Source: Flavobacteriales bacterium (GTDB lineage: Bacteria > Bacteroidota > Bacteroidia > Flavobacteriales_F > PHOS-HE28). Taken from it: 64,000 bases of DNA. This document shows, piece after piece, positions 33,951-42,810 of this stretch. The stretch spans positions 1 to 64,000 of the forward strand of contig JADKCV010000016.1 of assembly GCA_016718655.1 (NCBI GenBank), given 5' to 3'. The notes beneath the pieces were generated by a model. It made no database searches and was not told where the DNA came from. It saw nothing but the letters and a program-made list of their open reading frames with translations. The first letter of the stretch is position 1. Each line of letters begins with the position of its first letter. Both the position numbers and the translations under genes were made by a program.

Positions 33951-34817
33951 ATGCAAGGGAACATCCTCATTGGCGAGGTGGGCGGAAGTTCTTCCCGATG
34001 GGCCTTTCTTGCTACTGACGGGAGCACTGTGCTACTTCCGTTGAAGGGCGATCGCATACCCGGCTTCAATCCGGTTTCAGGCGATCCCGAGGTGTTCATG
34101 GCCGCGGTGGAGGTGCAGATCAAGGCAGCTTGTCCCCATGCGATGACGGCCGATCATGTCGTGATCTATGGTGCGGGCTGTGGGTCCGCGGAACGCAGGC
34201 AACGTATGGAGGATGCGTTACGCACCCGGTTCAAAGGGATGCCCATCGATGTTCGGTCCGACCTACAAGGAGCGGCATTGGGTCTATGCGGTACCCGACC
34301 CGGACTGGTGCTCATACTTGGCACCGGGATGAACGCTGGATATTTCGACGGAACCCAGTTGCATCAGCCCATGCCTTCGCTCGGCTACGTGCTCGGTGAC
34401 GAGGGCAGCGGTGCCGATATCGGTCGGTGCCTCCTGCAGGATGCGTTCTATCAACGGATCCCGGACAGTACACGGGAAGCGCTGTTCGGCCCACAGGGTC
34501 CTGCACTTGGTGACGTGATCGAGCAGGTCTATCGGTCGTCGTTCCCATCCCGTGAACTGGCCTCATACACGGCATTGGTATTGCCCCACCGCGACCATAC
34601 CTACGTGCATGACCTGGTGATCTCCCGGTTCCATGCCATGGCCGAACTGTTGGTCACGTTCTTTCCTTCTGACCAGCGTGCGCAGGTGTACGCTACCGGA
34701 TCGGTGGCCTGGGGCTTCAAGGACTGGCTGGCCGAGTGCTTGCTGGACCGGGGGATGACGTTGCTGGCTGCGGAGCAGGACCCTTTGCCAGGACTCGTGG
34801 CCCATCATGGTCGTTGA
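33951..34817 (+). CDS. BadF/BcrA-type ATPase, probable N-acetylglucosamine kinase
   Basis: ASKHA-fold kinase of 288 residues resembling the N-acetylglucosamine kinase branch of the BadF/BadG/BcrA family. Phosphate-binding loop 1 is ILIGEVGGSSSRWAF near residue 5, YGAGCGS lies near 72, the second phosphate motif LILGTGMNAGYF near 122 and GYVLGDEGSGADIGRCLL near 145. It likely phosphorylates an amino sugar from wall recycling; the exact sugar is not shown. The last 101 bases overlap the convergent patatin gene. TAACTTGC ends four bases before the ATG. Confidence 0.82.
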   Translation: MQGNILIGEVGGSSSRWAFLATDGSTVLLPLKGDRIPGFNPVSGDPEVFMAAVEVQIKAACPHAMTADHVVIYGAGCGSAERRQRMEDALRTRFKGMPIDVRSDLQGAALGLCGTRPGLVLILGTGMNAGYFDGTQLHQPMPSLGYVLGDEGSGADIGRCLLQDAFYQRIPDSTREALFGPQGPALGDVIEQVYRSSFPSRELASYTALVLPHRDHTYVHDLVISRFHAMAELLVTFFPSDQRAQVYATGSVAWGFKDWLAECLLDRGMTLLAAEQDPLPGLVAHHGR

Positions 34818-37140
34818 CCGTGGAGGAACCGTCCACCAGCAGTGCACGGATGCGTGCCAGGGAGGCGCGATTCTCCGCTGAACCCAAGCTCCGCATCACC
34901 CGCTTCCGTTCAACCGCCGTGAGGTGCCAACTCAGGCTGATCTGCTCCTCATCCCCATGGCGGAGTTGCAGGTCCACGACCTCCAAGGGAACAGGCATCC
35001 ATCCACTGGCCTGTTGGACCATCAGGTCGTAGTCCTGGTCCTGTACCCGCACGAAGTTGTCATATACACTACCAACGGGGTCGAAGAAGCGACCGAGGAG
35101 CGAGCCGCTGCTGGGTTGGACCTCCAGTTCCTTTTGGGTATCACGCAATTGCAAGAGCACCACGCCGGAGGTGTTCTCGGCTATCCACTGACGGAAGGTG
35201 TAGAGGTAGCTGAGCGTGGTGCGGTAACCGTAGTTGTCGCGTACACCCGCGTCCATCACACGCATCATCGGTTCACTGGGAAGCGTCACCACGGGTGTTA
35301 TGTAAGGAAAGGAAGCGTTCATACGCAGCGCACTGGTGAGCTTCATGTTCCCGGGATCATGTGCTGCGAACAGCCTTCGGAACTCGATCGCCTCGGGTTG
35401 CCCTTGACTGTGGACCAGTGGTGCGGGGATGATGCTGGTCAGAAAGGCCATCGGCCGAGCAGCCATCACCACCCGGCGACCGTCGTTGATGGAAGTAGGG
35501 CTCATCACCAAGTGCGGGATCATGCCGCCCTCTTCCATGGCGCGGGCATCATCGAGTCTTACGTCCAATAGGTTCCGTGTATTCGCGTTCAAGCGCTCTT
35601 CGAAGGTCTTGCCACGATCACGGGTGTAACTATACGGTCCATCATGCACCCGGCGATAACGGATGAACATGTCATTGGTGACGAAGCTGAATGCCATGTT
35701 GTTCAACATGTCCGCGGACACCTCGCTCAGGATGGAACGATCGAACCGTTCACGAGTGCCCTCCTTCAAGTCCTTCAAGAAGAGCTGGCGGTAATAACTG
35801 GCGCCGATCAAACCGCCCGAGGACCCCGTCATCAACGTGGATCGCGCCATGAGTCCACCATCGAGGATACTGTCCACAGCTTGCAGGCAGTTCATGGTCC
35901 ACAACATGGCCCGCAGTCCACCTCCGCTTGTATTGATCACCACGATCCGGGGCTTCGTGTCGTTCCCTTGCCGGTCCTGGTTGTGGACCAGCCAGGAATC
36001 GAGTGTTCGTTCCACAGCCTGGGCATCGATACGGGCCTGGGTCGTATCCGTGGCCATGGCATGGATGGTGGGTTGGTCATACCGTGCTGGTGGCGCTGCG
36101 TAATCCAATCCGAACGCTTGTGCGTCGGAAAGGAAGGTGTCGGTATGGTGGCTGAGGATGTTGAGCCCCACCAGGACCGCGATGATCAGCGTACCTGTCC
36201 ACCCTTGCAACCAGCTGAAGAGGGCGCTGAAGACCATGAGGAGCATGGTGAAGAGCAGGAACGCGCTGGCACCAGCGGGGATGGAGAAGAAGGCGATGTG
36301 GCTGAAGGCACCCAAGGCCACGAAGCTGAGCACCAGCACCAGTTCGAAGATGGATGCGTTGATGTGGTTCTGGAACAGGATATCGCGAAGCATCTCCTGG
36401 TCATAGTGGTCGCTTCTTCGGGCCAAGAGCAGCCGAAGCCGAGGGGTCAGGTAGGTCTCTACGCGCCATTTCTCGGAGCGTTGTTGACGTTTGAGCCAAC
36501 GGGAGGCTTTTCGCTTCTCAGGCCGACGTGCTGGTGGGGCATCGTGCGTAGGGGCGATGATGTCGACCAAAGGTTCCTGTGGACGATAATCCTCGGGTTC
36601 ACTGCCCAGGAGTTTGATGATATCCGTGTTGGTACGCGTGAAATACAGCAGGGCGATGGAGAGGAACGTTGCCACCCCGAACAGGAAGCCGAAGAGGTGG
36701 ATGGCAATGTCCAAGGGAGCGACAAGCTCCTGTATCGCTTGGAAGCGTGCGGAGCAAATGAGGAAGGTGAGGATGAACAGGCCCGGTATCACCGCGTTGT
36801 TCACGTTGAACTTCAGGAATGGCCGGGAGATGGTGGCGATGAACGGGAAGCGGTAACCGTGCATCGTGTACGTATACAGGTTGAACGCCGTGATGAACCC
36901 TCCCAGAGCGAAGCCGGTGATGGCATAGGAGATGAAGCCGACCGAACCATAGTATTCGGGATAGAGGAAGAGGTTGGGTACCCCGTACTTCACACCCATG
37001 GAATTGGTGATGAACCCGAAGAGCACCAACCAGACCAGCAACAACAAGTGGTTCTTCTTGAAGTGCAACAGGAGCAGTTGCAACGGGAAGAAGTAGAGGA
37101 TCCTACGACTCCACTGCTGATATGTGCTCCTGGCGGTCAT
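34717..37140 (-). CDS. multi-pass membrane protein with patatin-like phospholipase domain
   Basis: Protein of 807 residues. About residues 20-180 and 275-355 contain seven or eight hydrophobic helices, with a basic cytosolic linker between. The C-terminal half (from about 400) is a patatin-like lipase: oxyanion loop TSGGGLRAM near 403, nucleophile GSSGG near 437 and catalytic Asp in DAGVRDNYG near 635. It would act on lipids at the inner membrane. The Pro/Ser/Thr-rich C terminus lies in the 101-base overlap with the convergent kinase gene. Membrane-embedded patatins of this size are less common than soluble ones. Confidence 0.85.
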   Translation of the reverse strand: MTARSTYQQWSRRILYFFPLQLLLLHFKKNHLLLLVWLVLFGFITNSMGVKYGVPNLFLYPEYYGSVGFISYAITGFALGGFITAFNLYTYTMHGYRFPFIATISRPFLKFNVNNAVIPGLFILTFLICSARFQAIQELVAPLDIAIHLFGFLFGVATFLSIALLYFTRTNTDIIKLLGSEPEDYRPQEPLVDIIAPTHDAPPARRPEKRKASRWLKRQQRSEKWRVETYLTPRLRLLLARRSDHYDQEMLRDILFQNHINASIFELVLVLSFVALGAFSHIAFFSIPAGASAFLLFTMLLMVFSALFSWLQGWTGTLIIAVLVGLNILSHHTDTFLSDAQAFGLDYAAPPARYDQPTIHAMATDTTQARIDAQAVERTLDSWLVHNQDRQGNDTKPRIVVINTSGGGLRAMLWTMNCLQAVDSILDGGLMARSTLMTGSSGGLIGASYYRQLFLKDLKEGTRERFDRSILSEVSADMLNNMAFSFVTNDMFIRYRRVHDGPYSYTRDRGKTFEERLNANTRNLLDVRLDDARAMEEGGMIPHLVMSPTSINDGRRVVMAARPMAFLTSIIPAPLVHSQGQPEAIEFRRLFAAHDPGNMKLTSALRMNASFPYITPVVTLPSEPMMRVMDAGVRDNYGYRTTLSYLYTFRQWIAENTSGVVLLQLRDTQKELEVQPSSGSLLGRFFDPVGSVYDNFVRVQDQDYDLMVQQASGWMPVPLEVVDLQLRHGDEEQISLSWHLTAVERKRVMRSLGSAENRASLARIRALLVDGSSTVNDHDGPRVLAKGPAPQPATSSPGPASTRPASP

Positions 37141-37144
37141 GGTC

Positions 37145-37158
37145 GCGCCACGTGGCGC
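37145..37158. repeat. perfect 14-base palindrome
   Basis: GCGCCACGTGGCGC lies just upstream of the patatin start and downstream of the leftward FTCD gene. It could be a regulator site or the stem of a hairpin; nothing decides between these. Confidence 0.4.
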
Positions 37159-37246
37159 TTCACGTCAAGTATACGTCCATGCGGCCCGGTATGTTGTGAC
37201 CTCGGGCAGGAACGACCGTTGCAGGAAGCGGAATAGCGGGACCTGC

Positions 37247-38908
37247 TCACACCTTGGCGAGCGTCAAGGCCATCACTTCGGCCTCCAACGCATCGGCTTG
37301 GACCTTGAGGTGCTCTGCCTGCTTTAGCACATCCTGCTTGAATTCCTCATCGTCCAGGCCGGCACAGTTGATCCGGACGTTGAGGTATGCTCCCAGGGCA
37401 CCGGTCCGAGCACACAGTGCTCCAACACCGGCATCGCTCACACTTGCTGGCAGGCCTTCCTGCGCCATGGCCTTCATCAGGGCCATGCTCTCCACGCAAA
37501 CCTGCATGGTGCGGAGCGGGGTGAGTATGGCACCCTTCGTGGCTTCGAGCATGGCGGTCCTACGGGCGACCTTCTCGGCATCGCTGCCCTTGGGCAGGCC
37601 CATGGCGGTCATGATGCGATCGAAGGCACGGGTGTCCTCGTCCACCAGCAAGAGCAAGTCGTTCCGGTACTTCTCGCCGATCACGGCCCAGGAACTGTAT
37701 CGTTCCCATCGGTCATCCCAGCCGCGCTTGTGTGCGCTCAGGTTGGCCACCATCGTTCCGAGCGCCACACCCAGTGCACCCACATAGGCGGCCACCGATC
37801 CGCCACCGGGGGCAGGGCTTTCGCTGGCGGTCTCTTCGCTGAAGCGTTTCAGGTCCATGCGCACGAGCCGCTCGTTTCCGGGTTCCTCCAGCATGTACTC
37901 GATCACCTTCTTCTGCGGGTCGAAAGGGCCCAGGTCATCGAGCCCGAGCGACTTCACCGCGATCTTGATCTTCTCCCGTTCGGGAATGCCCAAGCTTCGC
38001 TCTTGGCGTGCCAGGTAGAAGTCGGCCGCGTCCAACAAGGACTGTTTCGGGATCAGTCCCACCAGTTCGCTTCCGGTGACCCGGATGCCACGCTCGGCCG
38101 CGCTCTTGCAGGCCTCATCGAAGGCGATGTGGACGGGGGTAACGGTGATATCGGTCAGGTTGAGCGAAAGCTGGGCGATCCCGTACTCCTCGATGAACCA
38201 ACCGATGCCCTTCACGCTTTTCAGTTTGCCGGGTACCTGTACCTCGCTACCATCGTCCTGCTTCACCTTGCGACCTGCCTCACGGATATCGAAGGCGATG
38301 GCGTTGGCGCGGCGGGTGCTGGTGGTGTTCAGGTTGACGTTGTAGGCCACCAGGAAGTTCCGGGCGCCGATGGCGATGGCACCACTGCGGGCCACACTGT
38401 CCGTGAACGCGGCTGGCCCGAAGTCGGGTTTCCAGGCCGGGTCGCTCAGTTTCTTCGGAAGGCCCTCGTATTCGCCGCTGCGGTTGTTGGCGAGGTTACG
38501 GCGCTTCTCCTCCGTAGCCGCCGCTTCGTAGCAGTACACGGGGATGCCCAGTTCACCACCTACGCGGGCAGCGAGCTTTCGGGCATGCTCGGCGGTCTCC
38601 TCCATGCTGATGCCGCTGATGGGCACCAAGGGGCACACGTCGGTGGCTCCGAACCGGGGATGCTCGCCCTTGTGGCTGCGCATGTCGATCAGCTCCTGCG
38701 CCTTCTTGATCAAGCGGAATGCCGCCTCGCAGACGGGACCGGGTTCACCCACGAAGGTGATCACCGTACGGTTGGTGGCCTTTCCGGGATCGACATCCAG
38801 CAAGCGCACACCCTCAACGGTCTCCACCACGGCGGCGATGGCATCGATCTTGGCACGGTCGCGGCCCTCGCTGATGTTGGGCACACATTCGATCAGTTGG
38901 CGTTGCAT
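37247..38908 (-). CDS. ftcD: bifunctional glutamate formimidoyltransferase / formimidotetrahydrofolate cyclodeaminase
   Basis: Moves the formimino group from formiminoglutamate to tetrahydrofolate and releases ammonia, ending histidine degradation at glutamate. The N-terminal transferase (residues 1-300) opens IECVPNISEGRD and carries the HPRFGATDVCPLVPI active-site block near 88. The C-terminal cyclodeaminase (about 350-553) is helical with PAPGGGSVAAYVGALG near 377. The fusion, at 553 residues, matches the eukaryotic-type bifunctional enzyme. ATG 38908 is the family start. It is the last gene of the leftward hutI-CPBP-ftcD run but has its own TAGCTTTG box. Confidence 0.95.
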   Translation of the reverse strand: MQRQLIECVPNISEGRDRAKIDAIAAVVETVEGVRLLDVDPGKATNRTVITFVGEPGPVCEAAFRLIKKAQELIDMRSHKGEHPRFGATDVCPLVPISGISMEETAEHARKLAARVGGELGIPVYCYEAAATEEKRRNLANNRSGEYEGLPKKLSDPAWKPDFGPAAFTDSVARSGAIAIGARNFLVAYNVNLNTTSTRRANAIAFDIREAGRKVKQDDGSEVQVPGKLKSVKGIGWFIEEYGIAQLSLNLTDITVTPVHIAFDEACKSAAERGIRVTGSELVGLIPKQSLLDAADFYLARQERSLGIPEREKIKIAVKSLGLDDLGPFDPQKKVIEYMLEEPGNERLVRMDLKRFSEETASESPAPGGGSVAAYVGALGVALGTMVANLSAHKRGWDDRWERYSSWAVIGEKYRNDLLLLVDEDTRAFDRIMTAMGLPKGSDAEKVARRTAMLEATKGAILTPLRTMQVCVESMALMKAMAQEGLPASVSDAGVGALCARTGALGAYLNVRINCAGLDDEEFKQDVLKQAEHLKVQADALEAEVMALTLAKV

Positions 38909-38932
38909 GGGCGATTCAATGGATGAGGGCCG

Positions 38933-38940
38933 CAAAGCTA
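38933..38940 (-). promoter_or_regulatory. -7 box for ftcD
   Basis: TAGCTTTG on the minus strand matches TAnnTTTG exactly, 24 bases before the ftcD ATG, between the CPBP gene and ftcD. Confidence 0.55.
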
Positions 38941-39008
38941 GGGAGCGGGATGCTCCCTCTTCCGCTTGGCCGCATTACTGGAAGGAGGTGGACGATAGGA
39001 AGGCAGTA

Positions 39009-39794
39009 TCATCCCAGCACCACGGTCGCCATGTTGTTCATCACGTGCAGCAGCACCGGCACCCAGAGCGATCCACTCCGAACACGGGCATACCCGAGCA
39101 CCACGCCCATGGGAAGGATCAGCAGCATCACCGTCCAACTGTACTGAAGGTGCATCAGGGTGAACACGCCTGCGGTCAGGGCGATCGCCGTATGTGCATC
39201 CGTGATGTGCCGGATGGTGCCCAATAACAAGCCACGCAACAGGAACTCCTCGAACAACGGGGCCATGATACCCACGCCCAGGATCAGCATGAACCGGTCG
39301 GTGTTGGAGGCGAGCACCTTCTCCATGAAGTCGGTCTGGAAGGAGGGGCTCAAGCGCATCAGCAATTCCAGTACAGCGGCCAAGCCCAGGAAGACAGCGG
39401 TCCAGAGCACGAATTGTTTCAGGGAAGCCATCCGCAGTCCCAGGAATTCCACCAACTGACTGCGCTTCCAAAGGAACGTTGTGACGAGTATGAGCAGCAC
39501 TCCGATGATCCCGCTCCAAAGGGCGGTTCCCGCGATCAGATCACCATGGAAGAGATACTTGTCCATGGCCGAACGGAACACCGGATCCTGCAAGAGGCCA
39601 AGACTGAATCCCTGCTGTGCATATGCGGGCTCCATCCCTGCCACGCCCACCATCAACACTACGAACTGCGCCAACATGAACACCAACAGGATCACGGAGA
39701 ACAAGGCCACGCCCATGGCGAATTCCAAGGCTGGCGGTCGTTCCGGGGTCGGGGCACCCTCCGTGGTGTTCTCAGGAGCGTACGGTTGTTCCAT
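39009..39794 (-). CDS. CPBP family intramembrane glutamic endopeptidase
   Basis: Membrane protease-like protein of 261 residues with about seven hydrophobic segments after a Pro-rich cytosolic N terminus. All CPBP (Abi/CAAX protease) motifs are present: EEFLLRG near residue 178, FTLMHLQ near 211 and HVMNN near 252. The start overlaps the end of hutI by 23 bases, so translation may be coupled. Bacterial members act in protein maturation, bacteriocin immunity or envelope functions; no substrate is evident here. Confidence 0.9.
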   Translation of the reverse strand: MEQPYAPENTTEGAPTPERPPALEFAMGVALFSVILLVFMLAQFVVLMVGVAGMEPAYAQQGFSLGLLQDPVFRSAMDKYLFHGDLIAGTALWSGIIGVLLILVTTFLWKRSQLVEFLGLRMASLKQFVLWTAVFLGLAAVLELLMRLSPSFQTDFMEKVLASNTDRFMLILGVGIMAPLFEEFLLRGLLLGTIRHITDAHTAIALTAGVFTLMHLQYSWTVMLLILPMGVVLGYARVRSGSLWVPVLLHVMNNMATVVLG

Positions 39795-41025
39795 CGATGA
39801 TCACGGTCTGGATGTGGTCGTTGCCGAAAGCATAGGGCAGGTAGGCCAGCGAAGGTACTGGTCGGGTGATGATGAGGCTGGCCCGCTTGCCCACCGAGAT
39901 ACTACCCAATTCGTTCTGTACGCCCATGGCTGCCGCACTGTTCAAGGTCATCGCAGTGATCGCTTCCTCCGGCAACATGCGCAATTGGATGCACGCCAGC
40001 GAAAGCACCAGGTTCATGTTGCCGCTAGGAGTACTGCCGGGGTTGTGGTCGGTGGCCAACGCCACGGGAAGGTCGCGGTCCATCAATTGCCGGGCCGGTC
40101 CATAGGGTATCCGAAGGAAGAAGGAACAGGATGGCAGCAAGGTGGGAATGGTGCTGCTCCCCGCCAAGGCATCCAGATCGGCCTCCTCCATCACTTCCAG
40201 GTGATCCACACTGAGGGCACCATGCTTCACGGCCGACTGGATCCCTCCGATGCTGGTGAACTGGTTCACGTGCACCTTTCCCGGCAGACCATGGAGCGCG
40301 CCGGCCTCCAGCACCCGTTCCATCTCCGCCACGGTGAAGTAGTTGGTTTCGCAGAACACGTCCACGAAGTCGGCGAGGCCTTCCGCCGCCACTTGTGGGA
40401 TGAGCGTGTCGCAGATCAGGTCGATGTAGCTGCCGCGGTCCTCCTTGTACTCAGGTGGCAAGGCGTGTGCGGCCAGCAGGGTGGTCCTGATCTGCAGAGG
40501 AAGGGAGGCCTTCAGTCGCTGGGCGACGCGCAACATCTTCAGCTCGCTGTCCAGTGAAAGGCCGTAGCCGCTCTTGATCTCCACGGCCACGGTGCCTTGG
40601 TGCATCATCTCCTCCAGCCTCTTCCTGGACCCTTGGTACAGTTCCTCCTCATCCATGGCGCGCAGCTTTCGCGCGCTGTTGAGGATACCACCACCCTTGT
40701 CGGCGATCTCCTGGTAGCTCAGTCCCTTGATCTTGTCCACGAACTCCTCCTCCCGCGGTGCCGCGAACACGGTGTGCGTGTGCGGATCGCACCAGCCGGG
40801 CAGTACATAGCATCCGCTCGCATCGATGATCGTCACGCCCTTCGGGTCGATCGTAGCCGGCAATTCGCTCATGCTGCCCAAGGCCGCGATACGCCCATCC
40901 TCGATCAGCAGCCAGGCATCCGCGATGAGGGGAAGGTCGGCCATGGCCCTGCCGGCGATCCGTTCCACCCCTGCGGGATGTGTGCCTACGAGGGCCTTGG
41001 CATGGGTGATGAGCATCCGGCGCAT
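39772..41025 (-). CDS. hutI: imidazolonepropionase
   Basis: Amidohydrolase that opens imidazolone propionate to formiminoglutamate in histidine degradation. The metal-binding HTHTVF is near residue 80 (CDPHTHTVFAAPREEEF). A KSGYGLSLDSELKML block lies near 155, an H in KVHVNQF near 255 and a late Asp in ALATDHNPGS near 330. Length is 417 residues from ATG 41025. A TTCCTTTG box ends six bases upstream, which favours this start over ATG 41016. FTCD, two genes downstream, uses its product. hutH and hutU are not in the window. Confidence 0.95.
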   Translation of the reverse strand: MRRMLITHAKALVGTHPAGVERIAGRAMADLPLIADAWLLIEDGRIAALGSMSELPATIDPKGVTIIDASGCYVLPGWCDPHTHTVFAAPREEEFVDKIKGLSYQEIADKGGGILNSARKLRAMDEEELYQGSRKRLEEMMHQGTVAVEIKSGYGLSLDSELKMLRVAQRLKASLPLQIRTTLLAAHALPPEYKEDRGSYIDLICDTLIPQVAAEGLADFVDVFCETNYFTVAEMERVLEAGALHGLPGKVHVNQFTSIGGIQSAVKHGALSVDHLEVMEEADLDALAGSSTIPTLLPSCSFFLRIPYGPARQLMDRDLPVALATDHNPGSTPSGNMNLVLSLACIQLRMLPEEAITAMTLNSAAAMGVQNELGSISVGKRASLIITRPVPSLAYLPYAFGNDHIQTVIIDGTTVRS

Positions 41026-41072
41026 GGGGTGCAAAGGAACAGCGAAGCGTTGCAACCCGGTACCATCGGCCA

Positions 41073-42710
41073 TCACCACTTCACCACACGCTGCATCCTG
41101 GTTCCCGCGTCGGTGGAAACGTGGACCACATAGGTGCCGTTCGGCAACCCGGAGAGGTCCACGGTCCGGCTCTGGTCGCGGCGCTGCAGCACCACCTGTC
41201 CCAGCAGGTCGATGACCTCCACCTTGAGGATCCCGGCATCCGGGATATCGAAGGTGATCGGACCGGTGGTGGGGTTGGGCAGGACGGTCATGGAGGGGCC
41301 ATCCGCCACCGGTGCAACTTCCGTACTGATGTCGCCGAAGGTGAGGTTGAGCACGGGCGCGAAGTCGGGGTCCGCAGCGCCACTGAAGCTCACGATGCCT
41401 TCGGGAAAGCCGGGCGCGCTGAGCATGAACTGGGTGGTGTTCAACGGTGTGATGTGGACCAACAGTTCAGCAGGCAGGTCCACCCTGATCCAATGTCCGT
41501 TCGCGCTGGTGGAGCCGAAGCGGCATGCTTCCGCGCTGGCATCGGGTTGGGCATAAAAGTCCACCGCTTCCACGCTGGCGTTGCCCCCGAAGGCCCCGCT
41601 TTTCACCTTCACCTGCAGGGAGCCGTTCACGGGGTTGACGCCCTCCAGACCTTCCCGGCGCAGGAAGATGCTGGCCGCTTCCACCACACTTTCCGTCATG
41701 GTCGTGGTATTGAAGGTGAGCAACGTGGCGAACTGCTCGGTCCCCTGGCCGCCCAATTGCAGCGAGCTGTTCACCGTGCCTGTGCTCGATACGGTACCAT
41801 CCTCGCTGCCTGAGGATAGAAGGTACTGGTCGTCCATCAGGAACTTATGGTAGAACTTCCGGGTATGCAGATCCACCATGTCGCGATACCCTGCGGGGGA
41901 AAGGTGGAAGCAATCCCGGGTCAACCCATAGTTGCGCATGGAACTCATGGGGGAGGGATAGTCCAGAAAGCCCTGCGGCAGCGGAGCGGTCAGTGGCGGA
42001 TAACTTCCACCGGGAGCGACGCCGAGCGAGTTGCTTTGCCCGAAGGTGTGCTGCATCAGGCCCGGGGAGTTGACGAAGCTGACGCGCGGCATCGTATCCG
42101 TGTAAGCCTCGATGGTCGCCGAGAACTCGTTCAGGATGGTGTTGAGCTGCTCGAAGGTGGGGAAGCCCATACCTTCCCAAGTACCGTAGAAGGGGTGGAT
42201 GGTTTGGAGCGGAGCGATGTCCTCGATCACCTCCTCGAAATTGGGATACATGTAGCCGCTCCAGTGCACGTGAATGTCCGGACGGACATCGAGGATGAAT
42301 TCGATCACACTGCGCAGGCGCAGGAATACGGCCTGTTCCAAGGAATCGGTCTGCGCTTCCGTGAAGTTCACGTTCCAGTCTCCCAGCACGTCATTCCCAC
42401 CAATGCTCAGGTGCACCACCTTGATGTCCGCGTCGTTCAGCAACTGATCCGCGATCTCGGCCTGCTTCTCGGCGCCCAGGAAGTCGTCGGTCTCGGCACC
42501 GTTCTCGGCCAGCGTAAGGTTGGTGTAGTACCGTGAGTCCGAATGCCCCCACTTTTCCAGCACCTCGTTGATCGTCTGGTCCACTCCCATGAAGAAGGCC
42601 CAGCTGTCGCCAACCAGGAGCACTTTGTTGCGCGTCTGTTCGTTGCATTGGCCCACACCTTCCGTGTGGAGTGCGAGTAGGAAGCACGAGAGGAGTAGTG
42701 ATCTGTTCAT
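41073..42710 (-). CDS. secreted SGNH-like hydrolase with T9SS type A sorting domain
   Basis: Exported protein of 545 residues. The signal peptide ends near TEGVGQ (residue 21). The SGNH hydrolase/esterase domain (about 28-265) shows the block I serine (VLLVGDSWAFF), block III GGND (SIGGNDVLG near 98) and the DxxH pair (DCFHLSPAGY near 255). A middle beta-sandwich region (about 290-455) resembles CBM96/DNRLRE-like modules. The last 75 residues are a T9SS type A sorting domain (VLPNPTTGPITFDI, VIDLLGQVVL, GTYVVHV, RVVKW). It likely removes acyl groups from surface or extracellular glycans; this is inferred from the fold. Confidence 0.85.
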   Translation of the reverse strand: MNRSLLLSCFLLALHTEGVGQCNEQTRNKVLLVGDSWAFFMGVDQTINEVLEKWGHSDSRYYTNLTLAENGAETDDFLGAEKQAEIADQLLNDADIKVVHLSIGGNDVLGDWNVNFTEAQTDSLEQAVFLRLRSVIEFILDVRPDIHVHWSGYMYPNFEEVIEDIAPLQTIHPFYGTWEGMGFPTFEQLNTILNEFSATIEAYTDTMPRVSFVNSPGLMQHTFGQSNSLGVAPGGSYPPLTAPLPQGFLDYPSPMSSMRNYGLTRDCFHLSPAGYRDMVDLHTRKFYHKFLMDDQYLLSSGSEDGTVSSTGTVNSSLQLGGQGTEQFATLLTFNTTTMTESVVEAASIFLRREGLEGVNPVNGSLQVKVKSGAFGGNASVEAVDFYAQPDASAEACRFGSTSANGHWIRVDLPAELLVHITPLNTTQFMLSAPGFPEGIVSFSGAADPDFAPVLNLTFGDISTEVAPVADGPSMTVLPNPTTGPITFDIPDAGILKVEVIDLLGQVVLQRRDQSRTVDLSGLPNGTYVVHVSTDAGTRMQRVVKW

Positions 42711-42797
42711 GGGAGATTGGCGATGATCATTCGAAAATAGGCGGATCCCGCCACCACGCAAGCCCTTGATGGATCTTCTTCTCGCCGAGTGGCCTGC

Positions 42798-42805
42798 TAT
42801 CTTCG
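42798..42805 (+). promoter_or_regulatory. -7-like box for aroC
   Basis: TATCTTCG ends five bases before the aroC ATG, in a context nearly identical to that of pyrR. Confidence 0.5.
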
Positions 42806-42810
42806 CCGCC

